Source: Methanospirillum hungatei JF-1 | GTDB taxonomy: Archaea > Halobacteriota > Methanomicrobia > Methanomicrobiales > Methanospirillaceae | Direction of reading: 5' to 3' | DNA: 64,000 bases | Assembly (NCBI RefSeq): GCF_000013445.1 | Contig: NC_007796.1 | Location: forward strand, 2,082,936-2,146,935 | Shown here: positions 10,170-19,941 of the stretch, one piece after another | How the letters are laid out: each line of letters opens with the position of its first letter | How positions within the stretch are numbered: the stretch's first letter is position 1 | Notes under the pieces: model-generated | Seen by the model: the letters and a program-made list of their open reading frames with translations, nothing else | The model's database searches: none | What the model was told of the DNA's origin: nothing | Translations under genes and position numbers: made by a program

Positions 10170-13100
10170 CCATTGTGACTTCCTGTAATCATTGGAGGGA
10201 TACTGGGATTGCTCCTGTTTCAATCCCTATCGGGTTTTCTTTTCCATTGTGACTAACCTTAACACGGCAAACAGTAAGCAAGTAGGATTGTTTCAATCCC
10301 TATCGGGTTTTCTTTTCCATTGTGACCGGGAAACTGGGGTTTATCGGGCAGATTTTGAGATTAGTTTCAATCCCTATCGGGTTTTCTTTTCCATTGTGAC
10401 CTTCCTACCTGTAAGGGGGGGAGTATCCATAATGTCGTTTCAATCCCTATCGGGTTTTCTTTTCCATTGTGACAAACCGTATGGCCGCAGTCATTATGAT
10501 CCAATGGGTTTCAATCCCTATCGGGTTTTCTTTTCCATTGTGACTTTCCTGCGCTGAGGATGTCATTGAGATGATGATGGGTTTCAATCCCTATCGGGTT
10601 TTCTTTTCCATTGTGACTTCATCGCCGCGTTTTATAGCATTCCCTGCAGGAGTTTCAATCCCTATCGGGTTTTCTTTTCCATTGTGACCTGAGTTTCCAG
10701 CCCCGTTTGAGTATCATGAGAGCAGTTTCAATCCCTATCGGGTTTTCTTTTCCATTGTGACGCTCCCTCTCCCTCATCAGCTCATCAGATGACACTATGT
10801 TTCAATCCCTATCGGGTTTTCTTTTCCATTGTGACCGTGAGCCGTGGTCTGACTTCTGACGCCTTCCTGAGTTTCAATCCCTATCGGGTTTTCTTTTCCA
10901 TTGTGACCATCGACTTCTTCCCGCGGTTCTTCCGGCTGACTGTGTTTCAATCCCTATCGGGTTTTCTTTTCCATTGTGACCACATCAATCACAGCCGATG
11001 ATATGCGTAAGGCATTAGTTTCAATCCCTATCGGGTTTTCTTTTCCATTGTGACCCTGATTCTACGGGCCTTTTCAAGTGCAGTTTCCATGTTTCAATCC
11101 CTATCGGGTTTTCTTTTCCATTGTGACCCTCATGGATCGGTTGACTGAAAACTCAGTAGCCATGTTTCAATCCCTATCGGGTTTTCTTTTCCATTGTGAC
11201 CCTGCCATTATATCTCTCTATAAATGATTCGCACGTCGTTTCAATCCCTATCGGGTTTTCTTTTCCATTGTGACCTATGGTGATGTTTTCGTTATGTCAT
11301 CCGGGTATTTGTTTCAATCCCTATCGGGTTTTCTTTTCCATTGTGACCGGGTCATGTCCCGCCGGTTGTCTGCTATCCGATAGTTTCAATCCCTATCGGG
11401 TTTTCTTTTCCATTGTGACATGTAACATCTCACTGGTATGACCATCTATCCAATGTTTCAATCCCTATCGGGTTTTCTTTTCCATTGTGACACTCGCTGA
11501 ATGGATCGGTGAGTCTGTTGATGCAATGTTTCAATCCCTATCGGGTTTTCTTTTCCATTGTGACCGCAGCGGCCAGCAAAGTTCATTCGACCACCCGCCT
11601 AGTTTCAATCCCTATCGGGTTTTCTTTTCCATTGTGACATCCGGATATCATAGATTTCATCAAAGCGAAATCGTTTCAATCCCTATCGGGTTTTCTTTTC
11701 CATTGTGACCTCTGGTTTAGCATACCTCCTGTGAGGGCTATACGTGTTTCAATCCCTATCGGGTTTTCTTTTCCATTGTGACCCAGGAGAGTACTGCATA
11801 CAGTCTAGTCCTACATTGGTTTCAATCCCTATCGGGTTTTCTTTTCCATTGTGACACATAAATACGGGGCAAAAATACACGGGTTAGGATTGTTTCAATC
11901 CCTATCGGGTTTTCTTTTCCATTGTGACCTTTTTGAGATAGACTTCGCTGAGGAGTTCAAACCATAGTTTCAATCCCTATCGGGTTTTCTTTTCCATTGT
12001 GACCTTTTGCATATACGCGTAATATAATTACACACACATAGTTTCAATCCCTATCGGGTTTTCTTTTCCATTGTGACCGCGACATTCGGCACGAACCCAC
12101 GGGGCGACGGACTGTTTCAATCCCTATCGGGTTTTCTTTTCCATTGTGACGGTAGACATACCCCTGGCCGTCCCAGACATATTCGTTTCAATCCCTATCG
12201 GGTTTTCTTTTCCATTGTGACCATCAAGAATCAACTTCTTAACCAGATGATGTGAATGTTTCAATCCCTATCGGGTTTTCTTTTCCATTGTGACCCGTGC
12301 CCTTGCGGCTACCATTTTCTTTCTTGCAATGTTTCAATCCCTATCGGGTTTTCTTTTCCATTGTGACTTTGTAATCTCCTGTCTGGACTTCCTCGTAACC
12401 AATGTTTCAATCCCTATCGGGTTTTCTTTTCCATTGTGACCATTTCTCAACTGGGTATTCTTCAGCCGTATGTGAGTTTCAATCCCTATCGGGTTTTCTT
12501 TTCCATTGTGACTCGACTCAATGAAAAAGAAGACTTTCATGAGTGAGTTTCAATCCCTATCGGGTTTTCTTTTCCATTGTGACCCGCGTAAAAATAGCAG
12601 GAGGCATGTAATGACAGAGTTTCAATCCCTATCGGGTTTTCTTTTCCATTGTGACCAGGATATCAAAGAATATGAAATGTTGGAATATAGGGTTTCAATC
12701 CCTATCGGGTTTTCTTTTCCATTGTGACATAGGATCTATCCAACCAAACTCTGATATAGATTTGTTTCAATCCCTATCGGGTTTTCTTTTCCATTGTGAC
12801 GAGACTGCCCAGAGATCTCATAGAACGCCTGGTCAGCGTTTCAATCCCTATCGGGTTTTCTTTTCCATTGTGACTCACAAATGACACCGCTCTCGCAGTC
12901 AATGCAACGAAGTTTCAATCCCTATCGGGTTTTCTTTTCCATTGTGACGTGCCAAATGTCGGATTACCATCCGCGGATAGTTGAGTTTCAATCCCTATCG
13001 GGTTTTCTTTTCCATTGTGACACGAGTAAAGGCCGCTATTGAGATGGGGCAGGACTCAAGTTTCAATCCCTATCGGGTTTTCTTTTCCATTGTGACCTCA

Positions 13101-14979
13101 CTCGTCCCTGTGTGTTCCTATGGTTATATTAGTTTCAATCCCTATCGGGTTTTCTTTTCCATTGTGACCTCAATGAGTGCATCTATTGCCTCCTGGTTGA
13201 TCGGGTTTCAATCCCTATCGGGTTTTCTTTTCCATTGTGACAAGGGACTATGCAATCCTTCATGATCTCACACTAATGTTTCAATCCCTATCGGGTTTTC
13301 TTTTCCATTGTGACTGGAGTTGTGGGAACTCCTGAAAATTCATCGTCATAGTTTCAATCCCTATCGGGTTTTCTTTTCCATTGTGACTTCAAAAACACCT
13401 GATTCAATGAGATGATTGATTTGTTTCAATCCCTATCGGGTTTTCTTTTCCATTGTGACGATACCGCTTCAGTCATCAGCACACCCCCAAAATAGTTTCA
13501 ATCCCTATCGGGTTTTCTTTTCCATTGTGACTGGAGTTAGTTTAGGAGCCATAAACCGGCACCGGGGTTTCAATCCCTATCGGGTTTTCTTTTCCATTGT
13601 GACGGAGTGATGAATGATTGAAAAAGAGTGTAAGCCATTGTTTCAATCCCTATCGGGTTTTCTTTTCCATTGTGACGTGATAAAAGGATTAGAAAAATCT
13701 TCACCAGAAGGGTTTCAATCCCTATCGGGTTTTCTTTTCCATTGTGACCCGAATATGAAAGAGATAGAGAATTGCCTAATGGGTTTCAATCCCTATCGGG
13801 TTTTCTTTTCCATTGTGACATAATTACCCACGCGCACCAAAATAAGATAATATTAGTTTCAATCCCTATCGGGTTTTCTTTTCCATTGTGACCCAGCTTG
13901 AGCTCATAACGAGTAGTCCTGAACAGGTTTCAATCCCTATCGGGTTTTCTTTTCCATTGTGACAATTTTTTACCAGGATTTTGGTGGGATTTGATCCACG
14001 TTTCAATCCCTATCGGGTTTTCTTTTCCATTGTGACGCAGTTTTGACTTTTCCACTCTCGACGGTACGTCAGTTTCAATCCCTATCGGGTTTTCTTTTCC
14101 ATTGTGACTGTAATGCTTGTCTCTACACTGAATAGCGAACCCGTGTTTCAATCCCTATCGGGTTTTCTTTTCCATTGTGACTGAGGCAATTTTCTAAAGG
14201 GGGGATTACAATAACAGTTTCAATCCCTATCGGGTTTTCTTTTCCATTGTGACCTGACCTCGTTGATGGTGAGAGTCCGGTATTTGGGTTTCAATCCCTA
14301 TCGGGTTTTCTTTTCCATTGTGACCAGGTATCACAGGGAGTTCCATTCTTATCAACGAGGTGTTTCAATCCCTATCGGGTTTTCTTTTCCATTGTGACAT
14401 GGCATCATCAACCGGAATGGGTCAGTCGGATCAGTTTCAATCCCTATCGGGTTTTCTTTTCCATTGTGACGACGATGAGGGAGATGATTCAGGAGGAGAT
14501 TCAGAAAGTTTCAATCCCTATCGGGTTTTCTTTTCCATTGTGACGCGATCATTACCTGGAATAATCAGATTGTTGATGGTGTTTCAATCCCTATCGGGTT
14601 TTCTTTTCCATTGTGACCTGTAGTTGTCGGATCTTCGTAGTTCATGCGTTCTGTTTCAATCCCTATCGGGTTTTCTTTTCCATTGTGACGGCAGTTACTG
14701 ACGGACTTTCGACGGTGCAGAAAAAGTTTCAATCCCTATCGGGTTTTCTTTTCCATTGTGACAGAATTGGAGATCATCATGGTAAACAGCAACATTGGTT
14801 TCAATCCCTATCGGGTTTTCTTTTCCATTGTGACAGTTCCGTTCGACGTCCTCAAGGGCTTTTTCGAATGTTTCAATCCCTATCGGGTTTTCTTTTCCAT
14901 TGTGACGAGGCCAACCTCCGAACCGTTGATCGAAACATCCCTGTTTCAATCCCTATCGGGTTTTCTTTTCCATTGTGAC

Positions 14980-15096
14980 CGCCACAATATTTGTCTGTTT
15001 TTATCTTATAATTGATTATCGTTCTGGAAAAAACAAGAGATGATCATGGATCATTATCATCCCATCACCTTATATCCTGTCATGAAAAGAAACAGA
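14980..15096 (-). promoter_or_regulatory. CRISPR leader and array promoter
   Basis: An AT-rich 117-bp stretch between the end of cas2 and the first repeat. On the minus strand AATTATAAG (15013 to 15005) is a good archaeal TATA box. It would start transcription about 25 bases on, right at the edge of the first repeat (14979). An inverted repeat ATGATC-ATG-GATCAT lies at 15040-15054 and may be an adaptation or regulator site. The handle orientation, cas position and TATA box all agree that this is the leader end. Confidence 0.75.
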
Positions 15097-15366
15097 TTAT
15101 ATTACAACCTGCATTTTATCAGGAGATACTTCTCCTAACTCTGTAATCTTTCCCTGACATCGTTCACATAAATCATATATCCTGACTCTGTCAGTATCTT
15201 CAATAAGATCGGCAATACTATGAAAAAGCTCAACCTTGTGGACCGGATTTATCTCAAGCTCAAACACACTATACTGTTTCCATGCTCCATACCTCTCTAA
15301 AAGGCGAAATAACTTATTTCTAATCTTATCCTTCCTGATATCATAGGTAATAACCAACCGAACCAT
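15097..15366 (-). CDS. cas2: CRISPR-associated endonuclease Cas2
   Basis: An 89-residue protein starting MVRLVITYDIRKDKIR, the Cas2 ferredoxin-fold first strand with its conserved Asp. YGAWKQYSVFELEI forms the second conserved block. Cas2 dimers bridge two Cas1 dimers in the spacer-integration complex. Start 15366 is preferred because AGGTGAT precedes it at normal spacing; an in-frame ATG at 15381 would add five residues and overlap cas1. It is the last gene of the cas operon and directly precedes the leader. Confidence 0.95.
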   Translation of the reverse strand: MVRLVITYDIRKDKIRNKLFRLLERYGAWKQYSVFELEINPVHKVELFHSIADLIEDTDRVRIYDLCERCQGKITELGEVSPDKMQVVI

Positions 15367-15370
15367 GCAA

Positions 15371-16414
15371 TCACCTGGCATAAATAAACGGGTAATACCC
15401 TTTCAGCTCACCACAAATTGCTTTTCGGAAAATAATTGCCTGAATTTGAATAGCCTTCTTTCTTGAGACAGAATACTTAAAACGAGGATGCTTTAATGAC
15501 TCCTCCATGAAATCATGATAAAACCCCAGATATTTCTTAAAAGCCGTATCATTCAGACGCGACCCTTGGGTAAAGTCATCCTTTGTAATCATCCGTTTAT
15601 TAATCAGCCGTGCAACAAACGCATCGCAAAAAACCGGTCTGAACTCTTCAAGAAGATCAAGTGCTAATGCTGGCTTTCCATGCCGGTCAACATGCATAAC
15701 CCCTATAAAAGGATCAAGATTGTACTGACGAAGAGCACTGATAACCTCAGTATTCACCATCGTATACGTAAGAGAGAGCAGAGCATTCAGTTCATCACGG
15801 GGAGGCCTTCTTGTCCGTTTATCAGATCTCCACTCATCGGGAAGGCTCGAAGAGAGCATCGGAAAATAGATACTTGCAGCCTCTCCTTCAATCCCCCGAA
15901 GAGAATCAACAGAAACCGCATGGAGGGATCTGTCCCGTAATTCTTTCAGCAAAGAAGGAACTTCAACCCTCTTCCTTGCAAGAAAAACACATGAATTCTG
16001 TAATTTGGCATGAATAATCTCACGACAGATAGCAAGAGACTTCTCTTTTGTAATCCCTGCCTGATGTCTCCTCACGAGAGCAATGGTATTCCTGGAAGGG
16101 ACAAATGAACCGAAATACTTGCCAAAATTGGTAAAATAATTGATCACAACTTCTTTGTCAGAACAGTGCTTAAGAAGAGGAGTAGATACACTGGCAGAAC
16201 CAAAAACATTCATTGTGCACACTTTTTCCAAAGGAAATGAGGCCACAATCTCTCCATCAGAATCCTTAACCTGAATCCTTCCTCCATCCAGAGATATCTT
16301 CCCATAGGGGGTAGTTATATAAATTGTATCATCTTCCAAAAGCCCTTCAGGAGGTTTGGGTTCTCGTTTTGATTCAGAAGCATTCTCTATATGGACCTCA
16401 TTCTCAATATTCAT
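15371..16414 (-). CDS. cas1: CRISPR-associated integrase Cas1
   Basis: A 347-residue protein. After a charged N-terminal tail come the beta-domain (IYITTPYGKISLDGGRIQV) and the alpha-domain with the metal-binding residues in NALLSLTYTMVNTEV (Glu upstream in DELNALL), FIGVMHVDRHGKPALALD (His) and DLLEEFRPVFCDAFV (Glu/Asp). Cas1 integrates spacers at the leader-repeat junction. Start 16414 is fixed by AAGGAGGGG six bases upstream; the longer frame to 16498 would extend further into cas4. The two overlap by 11 bases, indicating translational coupling. Confidence 0.95.
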   Translation of the reverse strand: MNIENEVHIENASESKREPKPPEGLLEDDTIYITTPYGKISLDGGRIQVKDSDGEIVASFPLEKVCTMNVFGSASVSTPLLKHCSDKEVVINYFTNFGKYFGSFVPSRNTIALVRRHQAGITKEKSLAICREIIHAKLQNSCVFLARKRVEVPSLLKELRDRSLHAVSVDSLRGIEGEAASIYFPMLSSSLPDEWRSDKRTRRPPRDELNALLSLTYTMVNTEVISALRQYNLDPFIGVMHVDRHGKPALALDLLEEFRPVFCDAFVARLINKRMITKDDFTQGSRLNDTAFKKYLGFYHDFMEESLKHPRFKYSVSRKKAIQIQAIIFRKAICGELKGYYPFIYAR

Positions 16415-16985
16415 CTTCCCCTCCTTCAAGAACATGAGATTCATACGGCAGACAATAGAGTTGTACACTACATTTAGTACATTTTTTCGGATTATCAATA
16501 AACCCAGGGATTGAATCAGGGGTCATTGACCTGATATCCTCAATGACACTGATAGTCTTCTGTTTTATTGAATCAGTCAGAGCAATCTCGGCCCTCCGGT
16601 TCGTACCAAATAAATACAAAATCCCGGTATCAACAGGTTTCCCAAGATACTCCTCAAGAAGCAGCCCATATGCACATAACTGGATAACATCATTCTCAAA
16701 ATACCTGTCCCCGCGCTTTCGTTCAATAGGTTTCATCCCATCAGACTCATCGATGAGATCAATTTTACCATGCAATCCAAGACGCTCAGAACTGAGATAG
16801 AGTTCAAATACATAACCGCCCCTCCTCCCCTGTCTCTGATGCTTTCTCCTCCCATCAACAAGAAATTCATTAACTCCTTGTGTCTGGTAAAATTGTAGGT
16901 AAAAAAGCCTTCTCGGGCAGTATAAAAATTGATTGATATCAGACACATTGATCATGTCATCAATCCACCGGGTCTTAAGTACCAT
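16404..16985 (-). CDS. cas4: CRISPR-associated exonuclease Cas4
   Basis: A 193-residue PD-(D/E)XK nuclease. FLYCPRRLFY near residue 21 supplies the first cluster cysteine, and CTKCSVQLYC near the C-terminus supplies the other three, for a 4Fe-4S cluster. The nuclease motifs are HGKIDLID (Asp), MKPIERKRG (E-x-K) and QLCAYGLLLEE (Q-x-x-x-Y). Cas4 trims prespacers and selects PAM-proximal ends together with Cas1. The ATG at 16985 is preceded by GGAAGGAGGA. It overlaps cas1 and lies 18 bases after the lipoprotein gene. Confidence 0.94.
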   Translation of the reverse strand: MVLKTRWIDDMINVSDINQFLYCPRRLFYLQFYQTQGVNEFLVDGRRKHQRQGRRGGYVFELYLSSERLGLHGKIDLIDESDGMKPIERKRGDRYFENDVIQLCAYGLLLEEYLGKPVDTGILYLFGTNRRAEIALTDSIKQKTISVIEDIRSMTPDSIPGFIDNPKKCTKCSVQLYCLPYESHVLEGGEDEY

Positions 16986-17003
16986 GCATCCTCCTTCCAG
17001 GAA

Positions 17004-17768
17004 TCAATCAAACCTGGCATTTACAATCTTTGCACGTGCATACGAGACTCGTTCTGCATCTTTGTAATTCACAACTTTATATTCAAATATCTCACCAGGA
17101 CCCAGATTTGAGACATAATCTGAGGACGTAGCAATAACCGGTCCATTCTCACTTTCATAGAATGATACCTGAACTGACGCATAGGCCAGATTAGCTTTAG
17201 CTGTATTCTGAATTGTTCCCCGTGCAACATTATGTTTGACATAATCACCTTCATCACGAAGAGAATCCATTTTCAGAATGAGGAAGTCGTCAGGATTCAA
17301 AGTCGGCGTTGGGGTGGGCACTGCTTTGGATGAGAGATGCAAAGACCTGAGCTCAGGAATAGTCTTGGAACTGCCTAATACTGTCTCATACGTTCGAAGA
17401 CCAATCACTTCTCCATACATATCAACAAGATCAGACTCCCTCACCCGACCTTGAGAACCGTCATAATTTACCCAGTAAACACCATCGGTATACTGTCCAA
17501 ATAATGTTGGAATGGTTGCCACTCGAAGAATATACCTCCCACTATCAGACTGTGCCTGTATAACCTGGCCTGTGATATGAATAACCTTACCCTGATACTG
17601 CTCTATACCCCGAAAGACAGAATCATATCCAGGATTGATAGCAACAGATTGAATCTCCTGTAATGACATCCCATCATACCTGTTTCCTGTCGGTACATCA
17701 GTACATCCACACATGGCTATAGCTACAAAGAGAATAAAAACCCAGATTAAACCAATATCTTTTCTCAT
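17004..17768 (-). CDS. Predicted lipoprotein with C-terminal FxLYD-like domain, inside the cas operon
   Basis: About 254 residues. It begins MRKDIGL, followed by a strongly hydrophobic stretch and a lipobox-like AMCGC, so it is probably exported and lipid-anchored. The middle (GKVIHITGQVIQAQ ... YGEVIGLRTYETV) resembles OB-fold nucleic-acid or ligand-binding repeats. A TPTPT linker follows, then an FxLYD-like beta-domain (GTIQNTAKANLAYASVQVSF). Start 17768 follows a GGTGATT; in-frame starts at 17780 and 17798 are possible. It is co-oriented, with gaps of 18 bases to cas4 and about 95 bases to cas3. No known type I-D protein looks like this, so it is either cargo or an unrecognised accessory. 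Confidence 0.75.
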   Translation of the reverse strand: MRKDIGLIWVFILFVAIAMCGCTDVPTGNRYDGMSLQEIQSVAINPGYDSVFRGIEQYQGKVIHITGQVIQAQSDSGRYILRVATIPTLFGQYTDGVYWVNYDGSQGRVRESDLVDMYGEVIGLRTYETVLGSSKTIPELRSLHLSSKAVPTPTPTLNPDDFLILKMDSLRDEGDYVKHNVARGTIQNTAKANLAYASVQVSFYESENGPVIATSSDYVSNLGPGEIFEYKVVNYKDAERVSYARAKIVNARFD

Positions 17769-17829
17769 TTCAATCACCATAAGCTGAAGCTTTTTCAACT
17801 ATTTCCTGGCTATTAAAAGCCTGGATGAA

Positions 17830-17868
17830 GTTTTAATCAATTCCTAATGGGTTTTCTAAAAATTACAG
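17830..17868 (-). repeat. Degenerate CRISPR repeat (psi-repeat) in the cas operon
   Basis: Read on the minus strand this stretch contains AGAAAACCC, then TAGG, then ATTGA, then AAAC. Against the array repeat the core matches at 18 of 21 positions (AGAAAACCC 9 of 9, TAGG 4 of 4, ATTGA 5 of 5), with a short TTA insertion before the terminal AAAC. It overlaps the stop codon of cas3 and points in the same direction as the operon. The bases after it (17829 downward) contain an imperfect 7-bp hairpin. This layout resembles the single degenerate repeat plus spacer of Cre-type small RNAs described for other cas operons. Confidence 0.55.
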
Positions 17869-19941
17869 AATTAAAGGAAGATCTCTCTCATAAGAAAGAC
17901 TCTCCGCTACAGCACAATCTGCTATGAATGCATCCTGACCAATAGCAAGACTTCCACCTTTATATGAGATTAAAGAGGTATAATCGCCCAACTCATAGTA
18001 TTTTCTAGATTGATACGCTGATAGATCAAGATACCGGCAGAAGACACCTTTTACCATGAGTTCCCGCTCAATAAGCGAAAGACCAGGAATCGGTCTCTTG
18101 TCATCATCCTTTACCACAGGAAACAGACCCCGCTCCTTGCACGGGATACGTCTCTTTTCAGGAAGACAGATCTGTTCTATAACCCTCCCTTCCAGCTTCA
18201 CCGAACGGGGCTTTGTACGCATACCCGTGACATAGGCAAATCCAATGGTCCCGGTCTCATAATTCTTAATTGAGGACCGGAGATCTTCAGGCACTTTTTT
18301 CACAAACGCCTCACATCTGAGAAATTCAATCTCGGTCCACCGGAGCAGAAAGAAGAGATCATACCGCTGAATCTTTCCGGAGGGCTCATAATAGATCACA
18401 ACCGAAAAGCCACCTCCTCGAAACGGGCTAAGTTCGGCCATAATATCCAGAACTGAATCCTTTGCCTTATCAAGAGGAATGAGAAACGGGGAGATGGAGC
18501 GAGGATCCAGAGAAATATCAGAAAAATAATGCTGGTACATCCGATTGGCAGATTCAACCAGGTATTCTTCACGGGTTTTCGTAGTCATACCGCCGGTTTT
18601 AGAGAGAAAACCCTTCTTCTCCCGACACTGAATAATATCTGAAGCCAGGTAACCATAGGCCCGGTGACAGATATACTCCCATGCCTCCAAAAATCCCCAT
18701 CTCCACCGAAAACTCGTGTAGACCCGTGAATCCCGCATCGTCCGTTCCAGTCCATCCTTGAGTTGACTCCTCGAAATCGATTCATATTGAGAGAAATATG
18801 AACAGACAGACTCTGGAGCAAAGCAGATAGCCCGATACAAAATTTCAGGGTCAGGGTTTCGAAGTCTTCCAAACCGCTGAAGAAATTCGCTCACAGAGAA
18901 GGCAGAGAAGATAAGGTGCTGAATTGAATAATCACCCTTAAAATCAATTCCTACTTCTACCGCTTTATTTCCTACGAGGATATCAAATGGTTCATCCATT
19001 GAGTCCTTTCTAAACCCGCTCTGCTCACAGACCCGGTAGGATGTATTGGCCCGTAAAAACTCACTAACAACAGCAACCTCAATAGCACTGTCAAAGATAA
19101 TTGCAGTGCGGACACCGGATAAGAATGGTTCAAATTCAAAGAAGCGGGAGATAAAAATCTCCCCTGATGAGAACTTCTTAGCCGGTATAAAGGACATCTC
19201 AACCGGAGGAAGAATTAGCCGTTGATCAACCTCCTTCTCATCACAGAATTCATCTGCAATGATAATATCCCCTCCAATCACGTCCCTGATCTTCTCAATC
19301 AATCCCTTGGAGGGAGTAGCGGAGAGAAAGATAAATTTCCGAATAGAGCAATGTTTTGATGAGATCAGATCGTCAAAGAGGAAGAGCAGGAAATCAGTCT
19401 GTTTCAGATCATAGAGATGAAATTCATCAAAAATTACAGAACTGACGCATGTCCTGACTGCACTTTCAACATAGGGATCAATGAATACATTCTTTAATGC
19501 AAGGACAAAGATATCCGGATTCGTAACAATAATACCCCCTCCCTGAGTTGACATCTTCTGAAGAATGTGCGTGATCACCTCACCTTTCGATACTCTGACC
19601 GGATATTCATCCCGTAAGGTCGTTAACCGTTCAGCATCCAAAAACTCAACCTGCCGAGAAGGAGCGAGGGTATCGCGTAAAGATGAAATTGTCCGGTACT
19701 GATCCAGAGCAAGAGCATTTGTCGGATATAATGCAAAAAAAACACCAGTATCTTCTCCGGTGAGTGCCGGAACAAACCACGATTCCGTCTTTCCTGCACC
19801 GGTTGGAGCCGTAATAAATAGAAAGAACTCGTCTCTCTCTTTCATGACCGCTCGAGTAGTAACCTGATGACCATACGGAAGAAATGGTTCCCGAAGTGGC
19901 TCTGCATCATACCTTGGAATGGACAACCCTTCAATTATCAT
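17863..19941 (-). CDS. cas3: Cas3' helicase of type I-D
   Basis: A 692-residue superfamily 2 helicase without an HD domain, as is usual for type I-D, where the HD nuclease is on Cas10d. Walker A is TAPTGAGKTES (Lys51), the DExH box is FDEFHLYD near residue 170, motif III is LSATPSKG, and motif VI is SEFLQRFGRLRNPD. It would unwind target DNA recruited by Cascade. It overlaps the upstream csc1 stop by four bases (ATGA type). It ends inside the degenerate CRISPR repeat. Confidence 0.92.
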   Translation of the reverse strand: MIIEGLSIPRYDAEPLREPFLPYGHQVTTRAVMKERDEFFLFITAPTGAGKTESWFVPALTGEDTGVFFALYPTNALALDQYRTISSLRDTLAPSRQVEFLDAERLTTLRDEYPVRVSKGEVITHILQKMSTQGGGIIVTNPDIFVLALKNVFIDPYVESAVRTCVSSVIFDEFHLYDLKQTDFLLFLFDDLISSKHCSIRKFIFLSATPSKGLIEKIRDVIGGDIIIADEFCDEKEVDQRLILPPVEMSFIPAKKFSSGEIFISRFFEFEPFLSGVRTAIIFDSAIEVAVVSEFLRANTSYRVCEQSGFRKDSMDEPFDILVGNKAVEVGIDFKGDYSIQHLIFSAFSVSEFLQRFGRLRNPDPEILYRAICFAPESVCSYFSQYESISRSQLKDGLERTMRDSRVYTSFRWRWGFLEAWEYICHRAYGYLASDIIQCREKKGFLSKTGGMTTKTREEYLVESANRMYQHYFSDISLDPRSISPFLIPLDKAKDSVLDIMAELSPFRGGGFSVVIYYEPSGKIQRYDLFFLLRWTEIEFLRCEAFVKKVPEDLRSSIKNYETGTIGFAYVTGMRTKPRSVKLEGRVIEQICLPEKRRIPCKERGLFPVVKDDDKRPIPGLSLIERELMVKGVFCRYLDLSAYQSRKYYELGDYTSLISYKGGSLAIGQDAFIADCAVAESLSYERDLPLIL

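Larger units (their letters stand above)
5929..14979 (-). CRISPR. Type I-D CRISPR array, 110 repeats and 109 spacers, interrupted by an IS
   Basis: I located every repeat start by eye: 43 intact repeats from 5929 to 9018, one split repeat (9053-9079 plus 10165-10179), and 66 intact repeats from 10217 to 14979. The 37-bp unit begins GTTTCAATCCCTATCGGG and ends TTTTCCATTGTGAC on the plus strand. Repeat period is 71-74 bp, so spacers are 34-37 bp. Read on the minus strand the repeat ends in ATTGAAAC, the usual 8-nt crRNA 5' handle. Transcription is therefore leftward from the leader beside cas2, and new spacers enter at the right end. All repeats looked identical, including the oldest at 5929. 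ORFs in this region are only translated repeats. Confidence 0.98.

Noticed and set aside
5929-14979. Spacers matching genes inside this window
   Set aside because: I compared several spacers with the primase, IS and BREX genes by eye and found nothing beyond about 11 matching bases; a computed search is needed.
10192-15015. The same kind of repeat-derived ORFs in the second half of the array
   Set aside because: Same reason; every one is built from repeat-encoded segments plus spacer bases.
17800-17829. Intrinsic terminator after cas3
   Set aside because: There is a weak imperfect hairpin, but no T-run follows it on the minus strand, and the downstream cas4-cas1-cas2 genes need read-through.
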